Shown here: positions 1 to 8,029 of the stretch, piece after piece | Position numbering within the stretch: position 1 is the stretch's first letter | How the letters are laid out: every line of letters begins with the position of its first letter | Origin: Vagococcus carniphilus | Lineage (GTDB): Bacteria > Bacillota > Bacilli > Lactobacillales > Vagococcaceae | Direction of reading: 5' to 3' | NCBI RefSeq assembly: GCF_014397115.1 | Contig: NZ_CP060720.1 | Coordinates: forward strand, 2,806,001-2,870,000 | Length of the DNA stretch: 64,000 bases | Position numbers and translations under genes: made by a program | Notes under the pieces: generated by a model | Seen by the model: the letters and a program-made list of their open reading frames with translations, nothing else | Database searches by the model: none | What the model was told of the DNA's origin: nothing

Positions 1-6
1 ATTAGG

Positions 7-216
7 ATGGCTTATGTTTTTTATGAAAACGGCTTATCCGTTAATATCATGTATACCCTTGAAGAGGGTGGTAAACGCGCTGTTGGTTTTAAGTTATCTG
101 ATGCCATGGAAATTCCTGTTGAGTTTGAAGGAAAATTCAAATTTGCTCGTCAAAAATCAAAATTAGCCGGAACTATTAGAGGTTCATTTTTCGTCATAAA
201 AGGAACTTATTTATAA
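7..216 (+). CDS. Hypothetical protein, possibly the 3' end of a longer gene
   Basis: An open frame of 69 codons starts at an ATG six bases from the window edge. The frame is also open back to base 1 and no ribosome binding site is visible, so this may be the C-terminal end of a larger gene. The product is soluble and rich in Lys and Phe, with no signal peptide or membrane segment. I recognise no family. The next gene lies on the other strand and ends at 258. Confidence 0.35.
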   Translation: MAYVFYENGLSVNIMYTLEEGGKRAVGFKLSDAMEIPVEFEGKFKFARQKSKLAGTIRGSFFVIKGTYL

Positions 217-257
217 GACGATAGGTGACTTCTATTAATTCCAGCTATTATCAACAA

Positions 258-797
258 TTAATCAGCGTCATCCATCATATCAAATAGATGTTGGATGACG
301 TTTGCTTTTCTCATCGTTCCAGTAATACCTAACTTTTTTTCAAGAAAATTCGTATTTAATTTTTTCTTAGGAGCTTCCCTTGGTAAGTAAAGATACATGC
401 AACTTGTTCCTTCTTGAAATATTTCAGAGAAAAATACAGTGTGACGTACTTTTTCTAATTTCATTTCATCGATTGCATCATTTGTAAAAACTAGGTGAAT
501 TCTAGAATAATCATAGGAGTCATCAAATGGGTTCTCAGCAAGAGCTATTTTCAAATCTTCTTTTGTTTTTATGATAACCGATAAATCTGCTCCAATGTTT
601 TCTTTAATAACATCATGAATTTTTTTACTCACTTCTTCATGTGATAAATCTGTATCCAAGATAATATTACCGCTTTGTATATAGCTTTTAACTTGCTGAA
701 ATCCTTCTTGTTCTAGTAATTCAACTAAAGCTGACATTTTAGGAATTTTATTTTTCCCAACAGGCGTTACTCCTCGTAATAGTGCAACTATTTGCAT
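258..797 (-). CDS. DUF1697 family protein
   Basis: The 179-residue product starts with MQIVALLRGV and has the YIQSGN segment near residue 38, both hallmarks of DUF1697 (length usually about 175-180). The family is cytoplasmic and has no assigned reaction. A GAGGAAAG ribosome binding site precedes the ATG. The gene is 15 bases downstream of a GNAT gene on the same strand and probably shares its transcript. Confidence 0.85.
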   Translation of the reverse strand: MQIVALLRGVTPVGKNKIPKMSALVELLEQEGFQQVKSYIQSGNIILDTDLSHEEVSKKIHDVIKENIGADLSVIIKTKEDLKIALAENPFDDSYDYSRIHLVFTNDAIDEMKLEKVRHTVFFSEIFQEGTSCMYLYLPREAPKKKLNTNFLEKKLGITGTMRKANVIQHLFDMMDDAD

Positions 798-812
798 GTA
801 CTTTCCTCTTTC

Positions 813-1343
813 TTATAATGCCACGTATTCTTTTTTCAGAATTCCCATCATGTGAACATCATGCCATTTTCCAAAACGATAAAAGGCTTCTCGCATCACG
901 CCTTCTTCTTTAAATCCTAATTTTTCATATAGCGAAATCGCTCTTTTATTAAATGAAAAGACTTGTAAACTCAAGCGATGAAAGTTTAATTCATTAAACG
1001 CATAAGCCATCATTAAACTAAATGCTTCTTTTCCAATGCCTTGTCCCCAAACATCTTTTTCACCAATATCGATAATACACTCTGCCGAACGGTCTTTCGT
1101 ATTAATATTAATCATCGAAATAATCCCAACTGGTCGATTGCCTTCTTTTAATTCAATGATATAGCTTTTACTATTTTTAGAACTTGTAATAAAGCCAATG
1201 AAGTTTTCTGTTTCTTTCAACGTAAATTGATCTAGTTCTGGACTAGTTGAAGCCATTACTTCTGTGTCGTTACGCCAATGATTATAAATTTCTGCATCTG
1301 TTTCTACTACTTTTCTTAATCTGATTCTTTCATTTTCAAACAT
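813..1343 (-). CDS. GNAT N-acetyltransferase, RimJ/RimL type
   Basis: A 176-residue GNAT-fold protein. It opens with ERIRLRKVVETDAE, typical of the RimJ/RimL subfamily, and has the acetyl-CoA loop at GQGIGKEAF followed by the ALSLYEKLGF-like segment (AISLYEKLGFKEEG) near the C terminus. It should transfer acetyl from acetyl-CoA to an amine, but the substrate cannot be read from sequence. The start is preceded by GGAGAGATAGAG. The upstream TetR gene ends 12 bases before it, so the three minus-strand genes 1952-258 look like one operon. Confidence 0.85.
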   Translation of the reverse strand: MFENERIRLRKVVETDAEIYNHWRNDTEVMASTSPELDQFTLKETENFIGFITSSKNSKSYIIELKEGNRPVGIISMININTKDRSAECIIDIGEKDVWGQGIGKEAFSLMMAYAFNELNFHRLSLQVFSFNKRAISLYEKLGFKEEGVMREAFYRFGKWHDVHMMGILKKEYVAL

Positions 1344-1355
1344 CTCTATCTCTCC

Positions 1356-1952
1356 TTATACTAAATACTGTTGCAACATCTCAATTAACATAGTTACTTT
1401 TTTCTGCTTCTCATCATTTGTTGATAGTTCTCGATGTTCACTAAGCATCAATCCATCAATTGAAGAAATAAAAACAGAAACAAAAATAGGTAATTCTATT
1501 ATGTTAGACAGTTCTTTTTCTTCTACGCCTTTTGTTAAAACAGTTAACAACATTTGTTCTAATCCATTTCTTCTTTCAGCTAAATATGGAACTTCTTTTT
1601 CTGTATATTTTAAAAAATACTCTGATCTAGCACGAATTAAATCTCTATCAGGCAGATTCATCTCCTCAAATAGTTCTCTTACCCACAGTTCAATTCCTTT
1701 TAAAACAGATGGATTTTCTCCTATTTTTAAAAGGGATTGCTTATCTTTCTCATCATCCATTTTTAAAACTTCTAAAAAAAGAGCGTCGATATTTTCAAAG
1801 TGAGCATATAAACCACCTCTAGAAATACCTGCTTCAGTCATAACGTCTTTCATTGTAGCTTCTGTAAAACCTTTTTTAGAAAAAACTAATGCAGCAGAAT
1901 TAACAATTAGTTGTTTTCTTTTTTCTAAATATTCCTCACTTACTCTGGGCAT
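1356..1952 (-). CDS. TetR/AcrR family transcriptional regulator
   Basis: A 198-residue regulator with an N-terminal TetR helix-turn-helix (residues about 8-55, including TMKDVMTEAGISRGGLYAHF) and an all-helical ligand-binding C domain. Two ATGs are adjacent. The second, at 1952, sits at the better distance from the AAAGGTGATG site. It heads a likely operon with a GNAT and a DUF1697 gene, so it may regulate those and itself. The ligand is unknown. Confidence 0.85.
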   Translation of the reverse strand: MPRVSEEYLEKRKQLIVNSAALVFSKKGFTEATMKDVMTEAGISRGGLYAHFENIDALFLEVLKMDDEKDKQSLLKIGENPSVLKGIELWVRELFEEMNLPDRDLIRARSEYFLKYTEKEVPYLAERRNGLEQMLLTVLTKGVEEKELSNIIELPIFVSVFISSIDGLMLSEHRELSTNDEKQKKVTMLIEMLQQYLV

Positions 1953-1974
1953 CATTCATCACCTTTCTATAAAA

Positions 1975-1990
1975 CAGATACACATGTCTA
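1975..1990. promoter_or_regulatory. Possible TetR operator
   Basis: An imperfect inverted repeat, CAGATACACATGTCTA, lies 23 bases upstream of the TetR start, inside its probable promoter. The position suits an autoregulatory operator, but the symmetry is only partial. Confidence 0.3.
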
Positions 1991-2145
1991 TTTTAAAATA
2001 ACTTCTTTTTCTAAAATTGTCAATTAATTAGATGTGAGTTGATTTTATAAATTAATTAAAATTGCTAGAATATTTGAAAGAAATTAAGTATAGTAGATAA
2101 AAGATATAATAATTTTGTTTCAAACAATAGAAGTAGGTGAGCAAC

Positions 2146-2286
2146 ATGGGAAAATATCAATTAGATTATAAAGGTAAAGCTTCCGTAGCTAAGTTTCACG
2201 AAAAAAATATGCCTGAAAAAGTAGATAAAAAGAAACAACTTCAAGAAATACGTGAGTCATATTTGAAGAATAAAAAAAAGAAATAG
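2146..2286 (+). CDS. Small basic protein of 46 residues
   Basis: ATG at 2146 is preceded by AGGTGA at good spacing. The frame encodes 46 residues, starting MGKYQLDYKGK and ending in a Lys-rich tail (KNKKKK). It is strongly basic and hydrophilic, with no cysteine or membrane segment. A T-tailed terminator follows directly. The complete gene structure supports a real gene, but no function is recognised. Confidence 0.6.
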   Translation: MGKYQLDYKGKASVAKFHEKNMPEKVDKKKQLQEIRESYLKNKKKK

Positions 2287-2298
2287 TAATTTTTAATG

Positions 2299-2333
2299 GT
2301 CCTGATAATTTCTTATTATCTAGGACTTTTTTT
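2299..2333 (+). terminator. Rho-independent terminator after the small basic gene
   Basis: The stem TCCTGATAAT/ATTATCTAGGA has one bulged base and is followed by a run of seven T. Confidence 0.75.
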
Positions 2334-2431
2334 ATATTTTTATACTAGTTTACAATTCAATAAAAAAATAGCTACAATCGAATGAGTTAACACTTAAAAG
2401 TATTGTTATTTGGCTAACCCTAAGGTACGAT

Positions 2432-2450
2432 GAGAATAGTTATCATTATC
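2432..2450 (+). promoter_or_regulatory. Fur box-like operator
   Basis: GAGAATAGTTATCATTATC matches 15 of 19 positions of the classical Fur box GATAATGATAATCATTATC. It lies 22 bases before the acyl-CoA dehydrogenase start, where a bound repressor would block transcription. It implies iron- (or peroxide/PerR-) dependent control. Confidence 0.6.
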
Positions 2451-2471
2451 ACAAACTAAAGGAGGATTTTT

Positions 2472-3602
2472 ATGAACACTTATTATACAAGAGCTAAAGA
2501 ATTTTCTGATCAATATATTGTCCCTATCGCTAGTAAAATCGATGAAGAAGGTGTTTTCCCTAGAGAAACCATGGATTTAATTGGTGAGAAAGGCTTTTTC
2601 AAATTAATTATTCCTGAAGAGTTTGGTGGTGAAGGAGCTAATATTGACGCTCAAGCTTATGTCAGCCAAGCTTTTGGTGAAGGCTCTCCAACTGTTGGGT
2701 TATGTTACACAATGCACAATGTGGCATTAAAATTCATTTTGACCTTCGGAAATGACGAACTAAAAAAATTCATCATTAAAGAAGTTGTAGAACATAATAA
2801 AATGCTGTCTCTTGCTCGAAGTGAATTTGGAACAGGCGTCCATGTCTTTAAATCAGAATCTAGTGTCCAAACTTTTGATGATTATTCAATTATTAACGGA
2901 GCTAAAAGTATGATTACTTCTGCTAACTATGCAGATTACTATTTAATCTCTGTCCCAAATGATGAAAATAATCGTCCCGTTAACTGGCTAGTTCCTTATG
3001 ACACTGAAGGGTTAACTTTTAAAGAGAATGAATGGAATGGCCTTGGTATGAGAGGTAATATTTCATGTCCTATGATTATGGAAGATATGAAAATTGATAA
3101 TAAGTATGCTGTTTACATTGACCGAGTGAAAGCTAATCAAAAATACCCAGTTAATATTGACGTTATTTATTTCATGACTGGTTTAGCTGGTGTCTACTCA
3201 GGTATGACAAAAACAATTTTAGAGGCTGCTGTTGAGCATGCTACTTCTCGCCATTATCCAGATAAAACATTGGCAAATATTGAAACCGTTCAAATTCATT
3301 TAGCTAATATTTATAGTGGTATGGTGAGTGCTCGCGCTAGTTTAGATTTTGCTGTAGAATCTCTTATTAATGAAGAACCTGAAGGCTTAATTAATATTAT
3401 GACAGCTCGTATTATCGCTTCTGAAAACTCGATTGAAGCAGCAACCCTTGCGATGAGAATTGGTGGCGGAAAAGCTTACAATAAACAAGGTCCTATTGAA
3501 ATGCTTTTACGTGATTCTTTTGCAAGTCAAGTTATGTTCCCTTCAATTGATGTTCTAAAAACATGGGTTGGCCGAGGTATTAGTGATCAACCGATACTTT
3601 AA
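2472..3602 (+). CDS. Acyl-CoA dehydrogenase-like flavoprotein
   Basis: A 376-residue protein with the acyl-CoA dehydrogenase layout: helical N domain (about 1-110), central beta domain (SEFGTGVHV and NGAKSMITSANYAD, about 115-210) and C-terminal helical FAD domain ending in MRIGGGKAYN...LLRDS. FAD binding is expected. Where many family members carry the catalytic Glu of a YEGT motif, this protein reads MFPSID, so the classical base may be absent or elsewhere. It stands alone, with no thiolase, hydratase or ETF gene near. Strong GGAGG site. A Fur-like box lies upstream. The substrate is unknown, and a monooxygenase-like or other flavin role is possible. Confidence 0.75.
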   Translation: MNTYYTRAKEFSDQYIVPIASKIDEEGVFPRETMDLIGEKGFFKLIIPEEFGGEGANIDAQAYVSQAFGEGSPTVGLCYTMHNVALKFILTFGNDELKKFIIKEVVEHNKMLSLARSEFGTGVHVFKSESSVQTFDDYSIINGAKSMITSANYADYYLISVPNDENNRPVNWLVPYDTEGLTFKENEWNGLGMRGNISCPMIMEDMKIDNKYAVYIDRVKANQKYPVNIDVIYFMTGLAGVYSGMTKTILEAAVEHATSRHYPDKTLANIETVQIHLANIYSGMVSARASLDFAVESLINEEPEGLINIMTARIIASENSIEAATLAMRIGGGKAYNKQGPIEMLLRDSFASQVMFPSIDVLKTWVGRGISDQPIL

Positions 3603-3610
3603 TAAAAAAA

Positions 3611-3650
3611 GCACTTCACTTATTAATTTTAGTGAGGTGCTTTATTTATT
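3611..3650 (+). terminator. Terminator after acyl-CoA dehydrogenase-like gene
   Basis: The stem GCACTTCACT/AGTGAGGTGC with a 10-base loop is followed by a T-rich tail. Confidence 0.8.
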
Positions 3651-3706
3651 CCAATTCGTCTAGGTCTGATATAATAAGTAGCAACTTTAGAAAGTAGGTA
3701 TAGAAC

Positions 3707-4303
3707 ATGGAAAAAAATTTATTCGATCAACTTTCTCATAAATACGATACAAAAGAAAGATTTGAACTAGCCAAGATTATCCAAAATGAAATTCGTCCCG
3801 ATATAGTAGAACACACAAATAAATCTTTATTGGATTATGGCTGTGGAACTGGATTAGTTAGTTTAGACTTTAGTAAAGAAGTAAAATCATTAATTTTAGC
3901 AGATGCTTCTTCTGAAATGCTTCAACTAACCAAACAAAAAATAGAACAACTTGGTCTTACTAATGCGACTACTGTTCAACTTGATTTAATCGAAAAAGAC
4001 ACTGATATAAAAGTTGATACTATCATCACTTCATTGGTTTTACTCCACGTACCAGATACTTCTCTTCTTTTAGAAAAATTGTACGCTTCTTTAAATGAAG
4101 GTGGACAACTCATTATTGTTGATTTTGATTTAAATGAAAAAATTAATGATCCTCGTGTTCATAATGGTTTCGATCAAGAGAAATTAACAACGCTTTTAGA
4201 GCAAACTGGCTTTAACAAGATTTCATCTAATAATTTCCATTCAGGAAAAAATCTCTTCATGAAACAAGATGCAACTCTCTTTAAAGCAGTTGCTTATAAA
4301 TAA
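3707..4303 (+). CDS. Class I SAM-dependent methyltransferase
   Basis: A 198-residue methyltransferase. Motif I is LLDYGCGTGLVSL (about 41-53). The acidic post-I residue lies in LILADASSEML, and ITSLVLLHVPD marks motif IV. It resembles small UbiE-like enzymes. The substrate is not evident. It has its own AGGT ribosome binding site and is flanked by terminators, so it is monocistronic. Confidence 0.85.
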   Translation: MEKNLFDQLSHKYDTKERFELAKIIQNEIRPDIVEHTNKSLLDYGCGTGLVSLDFSKEVKSLILADASSEMLQLTKQKIEQLGLTNATTVQLDLIEKDTDIKVDTIITSLVLLHVPDTSLLLEKLYASLNEGGQLIIVDFDLNEKINDPRVHNGFDQEKLTTLLEQTGFNKISSNNFHSGKNLFMKQDATLFKAVAYK

Positions 4304-4341
4304 AATAGAGGTTGTGATTTGTTTAAATCACAACCTCTATT
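4304..4341. terminator. Bidirectional terminator between convergent genes
   Basis: A perfect 17-bp stem starting AATAGAGGTTGTG and closing with CACAACCTCTATT, with A and T tracts on both sides. It serves the methyltransferase gene and the convergent PhzF-like gene. Confidence 0.85.
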
Positions 4342-4363
4342 AGAATACAACCTTTCCTAAAAG

Positions 4364-5245
4364 TTAACCATCAATTTCAATTAAAAAAGTTTCCACATAA
4401 ACAGCCGTACCGGTAATTTTGACATCTCTTTTATTTAATACTTCAACTTGGAGTAAACCATCTTTTCCCATCTCTTGCCCTTGTTCAATTGTCATTTTTA
4501 TTTCTGATCTATCATCAATATATTTTGTGAAATAGGCTCCCATAGCACCAGATGCTGTTCCCGTTACAGAATCTTCTTCTATTCCAGAATAAAAGGATGA
4601 AAAATGCCGTCCATGCATCATCGCTTCTTCATGATATGTTTCTAAACAAAAAGGATGGAATGACGCTCTAGGATATTTTTCTAACAGACTTGGAAAACGC
4701 TCATTTTTAGGAACCATCCGCTCAAAGCTTTTTAATTCTTTGATTGGTACTAACAAAGTCCAGCTTCCAGTACTTCCATATACAATGGGAAAACGCTCAT
4801 CTATTTCTTCTTCACTAATCCCCATTGAATCAGCTACTTCTAATTTAGAACCAGAAAAAGTTTCAAATTTTGCGGGTGCTTGCTCCATTGAGATAAAGGC
4901 TTCTCCATTATCTGTAGAAACTTCTAATCGTAAAATACCTGCTTTTGTTTCAACCATGATCACTGATTTATCCATCAATAAACCATTTGTTTTTAAAGCA
5001 GACAACATAGCAATTGTTCCATGACCACAAAGAGGAACTTCTTGACCTGGTGTAAAAAAACGACACTGGTAATCTGCACAAATTGAAGTTAATAAAAAGA
5101 CTGTTTCATTAAAACCAACTTTATAAGCAATTTCTTGCATCTCTTCTTCCGTCAACTCATCCCCGTTTAAAACAATTCCCGCAGGATTTCCCATCCCTGT
5201 TTTTTTAGAAAAAGCATCATAACGGTAAACTTCTATTTGTTTCAA
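4364..5245 (-). CDS. PhzF family epimerase/isomerase
   Basis: A PhzF-fold protein of about 293 residues with two related alpha/beta domains. FNETVFL carries the conserved catalytic Glu, followed by PLCGHGT and near the C terminus TGTASGAMGAY. Homologues isomerise small carboxylates, but the substrate here is unknown. I place the start at a TTG (5245) because AAGGAGGG lies seven bases upstream. An in-frame ATG at 5302 would put that site inside the gene. It follows the MFS gene by about 60 bases and is probably co-transcribed. Confidence 0.8.
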   Translation of the reverse strand: MKQIEVYRYDAFSKKTGMGNPAGIVLNGDELTEEEMQEIAYKVGFNETVFLLTSICADYQCRFFTPGQEVPLCGHGTIAMLSALKTNGLLMDKSVIMVETKAGILRLEVSTDNGEAFISMEQAPAKFETFSGSKLEVADSMGISEEEIDERFPIVYGSTGSWTLLVPIKELKSFERMVPKNERFPSLLEKYPRASFHPFCLETYHEEAMMHGRHFSSFYSGIEEDSVTGTASGAMGAYFTKYIDDRSEIKMTIEQGQEMGKDGLLQVEVLNKRDVKITGTAVYVETFLIEIDG

Positions 5246-5306
5246 GTAAATCCCTCCTTCTATTGTTAGTTTATATTTACCATAACTCAATCCTTTTTTC
5301 AAAAGT

Positions 5307-6533
5307 TTAATTGTCTTTTACCAATTGAAGTCGAATCACTTTTGAGCTTAACCAAATTGCCATGACAGATAAACAAATTCCCATCACAGCTGGTGCAAAG
5401 TGACCAGCATAAACATATAGCTGTCCGCCAATTAAAGGTCCAAAAATACGTGCCAACGATTGAATGGATTGACTGCCTCCTTGAATCTTTCCTTGTTCAC
5501 TTTTAGAAACTGATTTTGATAATAAACCATTAAAAGCTGGACTAAAAATAGATTCACCAAACCCAAATAACAGCATCCCTACAATGAATAAGACAATCAT
5601 AGAACTTATTTGAGAAAAGACAATAAAGCTATAGCCTAACAATTGAAAGGTAATTCCTAAAGACACAATCTGTCTATCTGATTTCTTCAACAGTAACTTC
5701 GGCATAACAAAAACTTGAGACAAAATATCTTGAATACCGATTATCGAAAAGACCATCCCTATTTGACTTGGAGATAGCTGAAATGTATCAATTGAAAATT
5801 GAGAAAGAATTGACTGGAGTGCTCCATTTGGCATCCACAATAAAAAGCCTAAAAATAAAATGATTCTAACACTTTTATTAGCAAATAACCCCTTCATTTG
5901 ATTAATCGGATTAAGAGCCGTTAGAGATATCTTTTCAAGCTGTTCTTCTTTGACAACTGTTTCTTTCATAACAAAGTAGCCTAAAATAAAGTTTAAAAAC
6001 GAAATACTTGTAGCTAAAAATAAGGGCATACTATTACCAAATTTGGTCAGTAGTCCACCAATCGTTGGTCCCATAACTGTTCCAAAACCAGCTACTGCAC
6101 TAATCCAGCCAAAATACTTAGTTCGGTCCTTTTCTGGCGTAATATCTGCGAAATAAGCAAAAATAGTTGCTATACTGCCACCTGTAATTCCTTCAATGAT
6201 ACGACCTAAAAAAAGCATCTCTAAGGAATTAGCTAAGCCGAATATGAGAAAACCAAGTGTAGCACCCAGTAATGAAAATAAAAGTACGGGGCGTCTTCCA
6301 AACCGATCACTGAAATATCCAATAATAGGAGCTGTAAGAAATACGCAGACAGCATAAGTTGACATCAACAAGGTAACAACGAGTGCCTGTTGATTGGCGT
6401 TGTTTACATAAGGACTTACTAGAAACGGAGTAACTGGCATGACAATACTAAAACCTAAACCACATAGAAACGTTGCAACTAACCCAAAAATTAATTGATG
6501 AGTAAAATTTGATTGATTATTATTAGAAAACAT
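5307..6533 (-). CDS. MFS drug-efflux transporter, DHA1 family
   Basis: A 408-residue protein with about 12 hydrophobic segments. MFS motif A is visible as GYFSDRFGRRPVLL (about 72-85), and the TPEKDRTKYFGW loop and GPTIGGLL resemble motif C-like regions of TetA/NorA-type drug:H+ antiporters. The likely role is proton-driven export of a toxic compound across the membrane. It sits downstream of MarR and MerR regulators and upstream of a PhzF-like gene, a common efflux arrangement. Its promoter holds two copies of TCAACAAAAA. Confidence 0.85.
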   Translation of the reverse strand: MFSNNNQSNFTHQLIFGLVATFLCGLGFSIVMPVTPFLVSPYVNNANQQALVVTLLMSTYAVCVFLTAPIIGYFSDRFGRRPVLLFSLLGATLGFLIFGLANSLEMLFLGRIIEGITGGSIATIFAYFADITPEKDRTKYFGWISAVAGFGTVMGPTIGGLLTKFGNSMPLFLATSISFLNFILGYFVMKETVVKEEQLEKISLTALNPINQMKGLFANKSVRIILFLGFLLWMPNGALQSILSQFSIDTFQLSPSQIGMVFSIIGIQDILSQVFVMPKLLLKKSDRQIVSLGITFQLLGYSFIVFSQISSMIVLFIVGMLLFGFGESIFSPAFNGLLSKSVSKSEQGKIQGGSQSIQSLARIFGPLIGGQLYVYAGHFAPAVMGICLSVMAIWLSSKVIRLQLVKDN

Positions 6534-6559
6534 TATTTATCCTCCCTTTTGTTTCCTGT

Positions 6560-6603
6560 TCAACAAAAAGAGTACAACTTTATTGTTTCTTTGTCAACAA
6601 AAA
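6560..6603 (-). promoter_or_regulatory. MFS gene promoter with direct repeats
   Basis: On the minus strand TTGACA (6592-6597) is 17 bases from TACTCT (6569-6574). TCAACAAAAA occurs at 6560-6569 and again at 6594-6603, flanking the core promoter on both sides. This is a candidate regulator site, possibly for the adjacent MarR. Confidence 0.5.
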
Positions 6604-6616
6604 ATATTCAAAATAA

Positions 6617-6664
6617 AAAAGCCTGCCTAAATAATCAGTTTTCGATTAATTAGGCTAGCTTTAA
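6617..6664 (-). terminator. Terminator after MarR gene
   Basis: A long hairpin (AAGC.AGCCTAATTAATC pairing with GATTATTTAGGC.GGCTT on the minus strand) is followed by a T run. It separates marR from the MFS gene, which has its own promoter. Confidence 0.75.
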
Positions 6665-6687
6665 AGGTTGAAGCAGTCAGCTCTTAA

Positions 6688-7155
6688 TTATTGGATTTTT
6701 AAATCATTCTTTTTAATTTCTGAAGTGAGATGCTGATTGTATTTTTTTAAAAACGTATCAACTTCTGAAATAGTCTCTTTTGATAACGTGTCAAATATAT
6801 GTTTATCTCTTATTTTAAATTCTTGGTGAAGGGTTTCATGAAGGTTATAAACCCGTCTGCCTTCTTCTGTCAGTTCAAAATAAATTTCTTTTTTATTATC
6901 CGCTTTTTTAATACTATAAATAGCACCTTTAGCAATGAGCTTTTTAGTGGCTTTACTCATGGCACCACGAGTCATGAAAAAGTGTTCTGATAATTTGGTG
7001 ACATTTACATCTGGTGTATTTTCGATAAATTCAAGCCAGTGAACTTCTGAAGCCGTATATCCTTCTAAAGCTTTCTTCATTTTATCGCCATTTAACCAAG
7101 CCATTTTATTGTAGACTACTCGTAAATCGTCTAATAATTGATCTATTTCACTCAT
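6688..7155 (-). CDS. MarR family transcriptional regulator
   Basis: A 155-residue winged-helix protein. The recognition region is VTKLSEHFFMTRGAMSKATKKLIAKGAI (about 54-81) and the wing follows (KADNKKEIYFELTEEGRRVY). The start is preceded by GGAGGAAGACG. It lies between the MerR and MFS genes on the same strand and is the nearest candidate to control the efflux gene. The effector is unknown. Confidence 0.85.
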   Translation of the reverse strand: MSEIDQLLDDLRVVYNKMAWLNGDKMKKALEGYTASEVHWLEFIENTPDVNVTKLSEHFFMTRGAMSKATKKLIAKGAIYSIKKADNKKEIYFELTEEGRRVYNLHETLHQEFKIRDKHIFDTLSKETISEVDTFLKKYNQHLTSEIKKNDLKIQ

Positions 7156-7193
7156 CGTCTTCCTCCAAAAGTAATATTAATTTTATTATATCA

Positions 7194-7934
7194 CTAATTG
7201 TTATTAGCAAATACCCTCATTGCTTCACTCATTAATTGAGCTACACCATTTCCATACTTATCAATATTTTTAGTAAAACGTTCATCCATGATATAAAGCT
7301 GTCCTAATCCTTCAAACGCTTCTAGAGAATAAGTACCAAAATTGTTATTTAAAAATTCATACCATTCTTTAATGACTAGTTGAACAGCCTCATCTTCTGA
7401 TCCTTTTTCTTGAAGCTTTCCTAATTTTTTAAAGATAATATCCCCATCATTTGCCAAATCTTTTTGTTCATTTATTGTCAATTTTTCAAGTTTAGCATGA
7501 CTTTCATCTACTACCTCTTCTCCCCAACGTTCTTTAGCTTCTTCTTCGTATTTATGCCATTCTTTATTAAAACCAAAAAAGCGTTCTTCTTGTGTCATCT
7601 TAATCTCTCCTTCTAATTCTCGAATTGTTTTATCAACTGTTTCTAACATGTTATCTACTTGCTCACGCTTTTCTAATAACATTTTCTTTTGTAGCTGTAG
7701 GGCTTCTTTTTGATCATAACTTGGACTTTGCACTATTTTTTTGATTTCTTTTAACGTGAAACCAAGTTCTCTAAAAAATAATATTTGTTGGAGTCTAACT
7801 AAGTCTTCTTCTGAATAAAAACGATAACGAGCTTCTGAAATTTCTGTTGGTTTAAATAAGTCAATCTCATCATAATGATGAAGGGTTCTAACACTTACAC
7901 CAACTAACTTAGCTACTTCATTAATCTTAAACAT
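7194..7934 (-). CDS. MerR family regulator with TipAS ligand domain
   Basis: A protein of about 246 residues. The N-terminal MerR helix-turn-helix (FKINEVAKLVGVSVRTLHHYDEI) is followed by a dimerisation coiled coil (about 78-115), and then a TipAS-like antibiotic-binding domain (FFGFNKEWHKYEEEAKERWG onward). Such Mta/TipA-type regulators activate drug-efflux genes when they bind the drug. I chose the ATG at 7934 because GGAGGAG lies just upstream. The promoter has the typical 19-bp MerR spacer. Confidence 0.88.
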   Translation of the reverse strand: MFKINEVAKLVGVSVRTLHHYDEIDLFKPTEISEARYRFYSEEDLVRLQQILFFRELGFTLKEIKKIVQSPSYDQKEALQLQKKMLLEKREQVDNMLETVDKTIRELEGEIKMTQEERFFGFNKEWHKYEEEAKERWGEEVVDESHAKLEKLTINEQKDLANDGDIIFKKLGKLQEKGSEDEAVQLVIKEWYEFLNNNFGTYSLEAFEGLGQLYIMDERFTKNIDKYGNGVAQLMSEAMRVFANNN

Positions 7935-7956
7935 ATCCGTCTCCTCCTTTATCATT

Positions 7957-7987
7957 ACTATAAGGTATAACGTAACGTTAGAGTCAA
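7957..7987 (-). promoter_or_regulatory. MerR-type promoter with 19-bp spacer
   Basis: On the minus strand TTGACT (7982-7987) and TATAGT (7957-7962) are 19 bases apart. The spacer holds the palindrome AACGTAACGTT (7969-7979). An overlong spacer with a central dyad is the signature of MerR-activated promoters and indicates autoactivation. Confidence 0.75.
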
Positions 7988-7990
7988 CAA

Positions 7991-8027
7991 AAAAAAAGAA
8001 ACTTCTTTACGAAGTTTCCTTTTTTTA
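7991..8027 (-). terminator. Terminator after purine permease
   Basis: The stem GAAACTTC/GAAGTTTC with a 5-base loop is flanked by A and T tracts, so it can work in both directions. It ends the permease transcript. Confidence 0.8.
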
Positions 8028-8029
8028 TT

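Noticed and set aside
5246-5302. ATG start of the PhzF-like gene at 5302
   Set aside because: A strong GGAGGG lies inside this stretch seven bases before TTG 5245, and the PhzF fold begins there.
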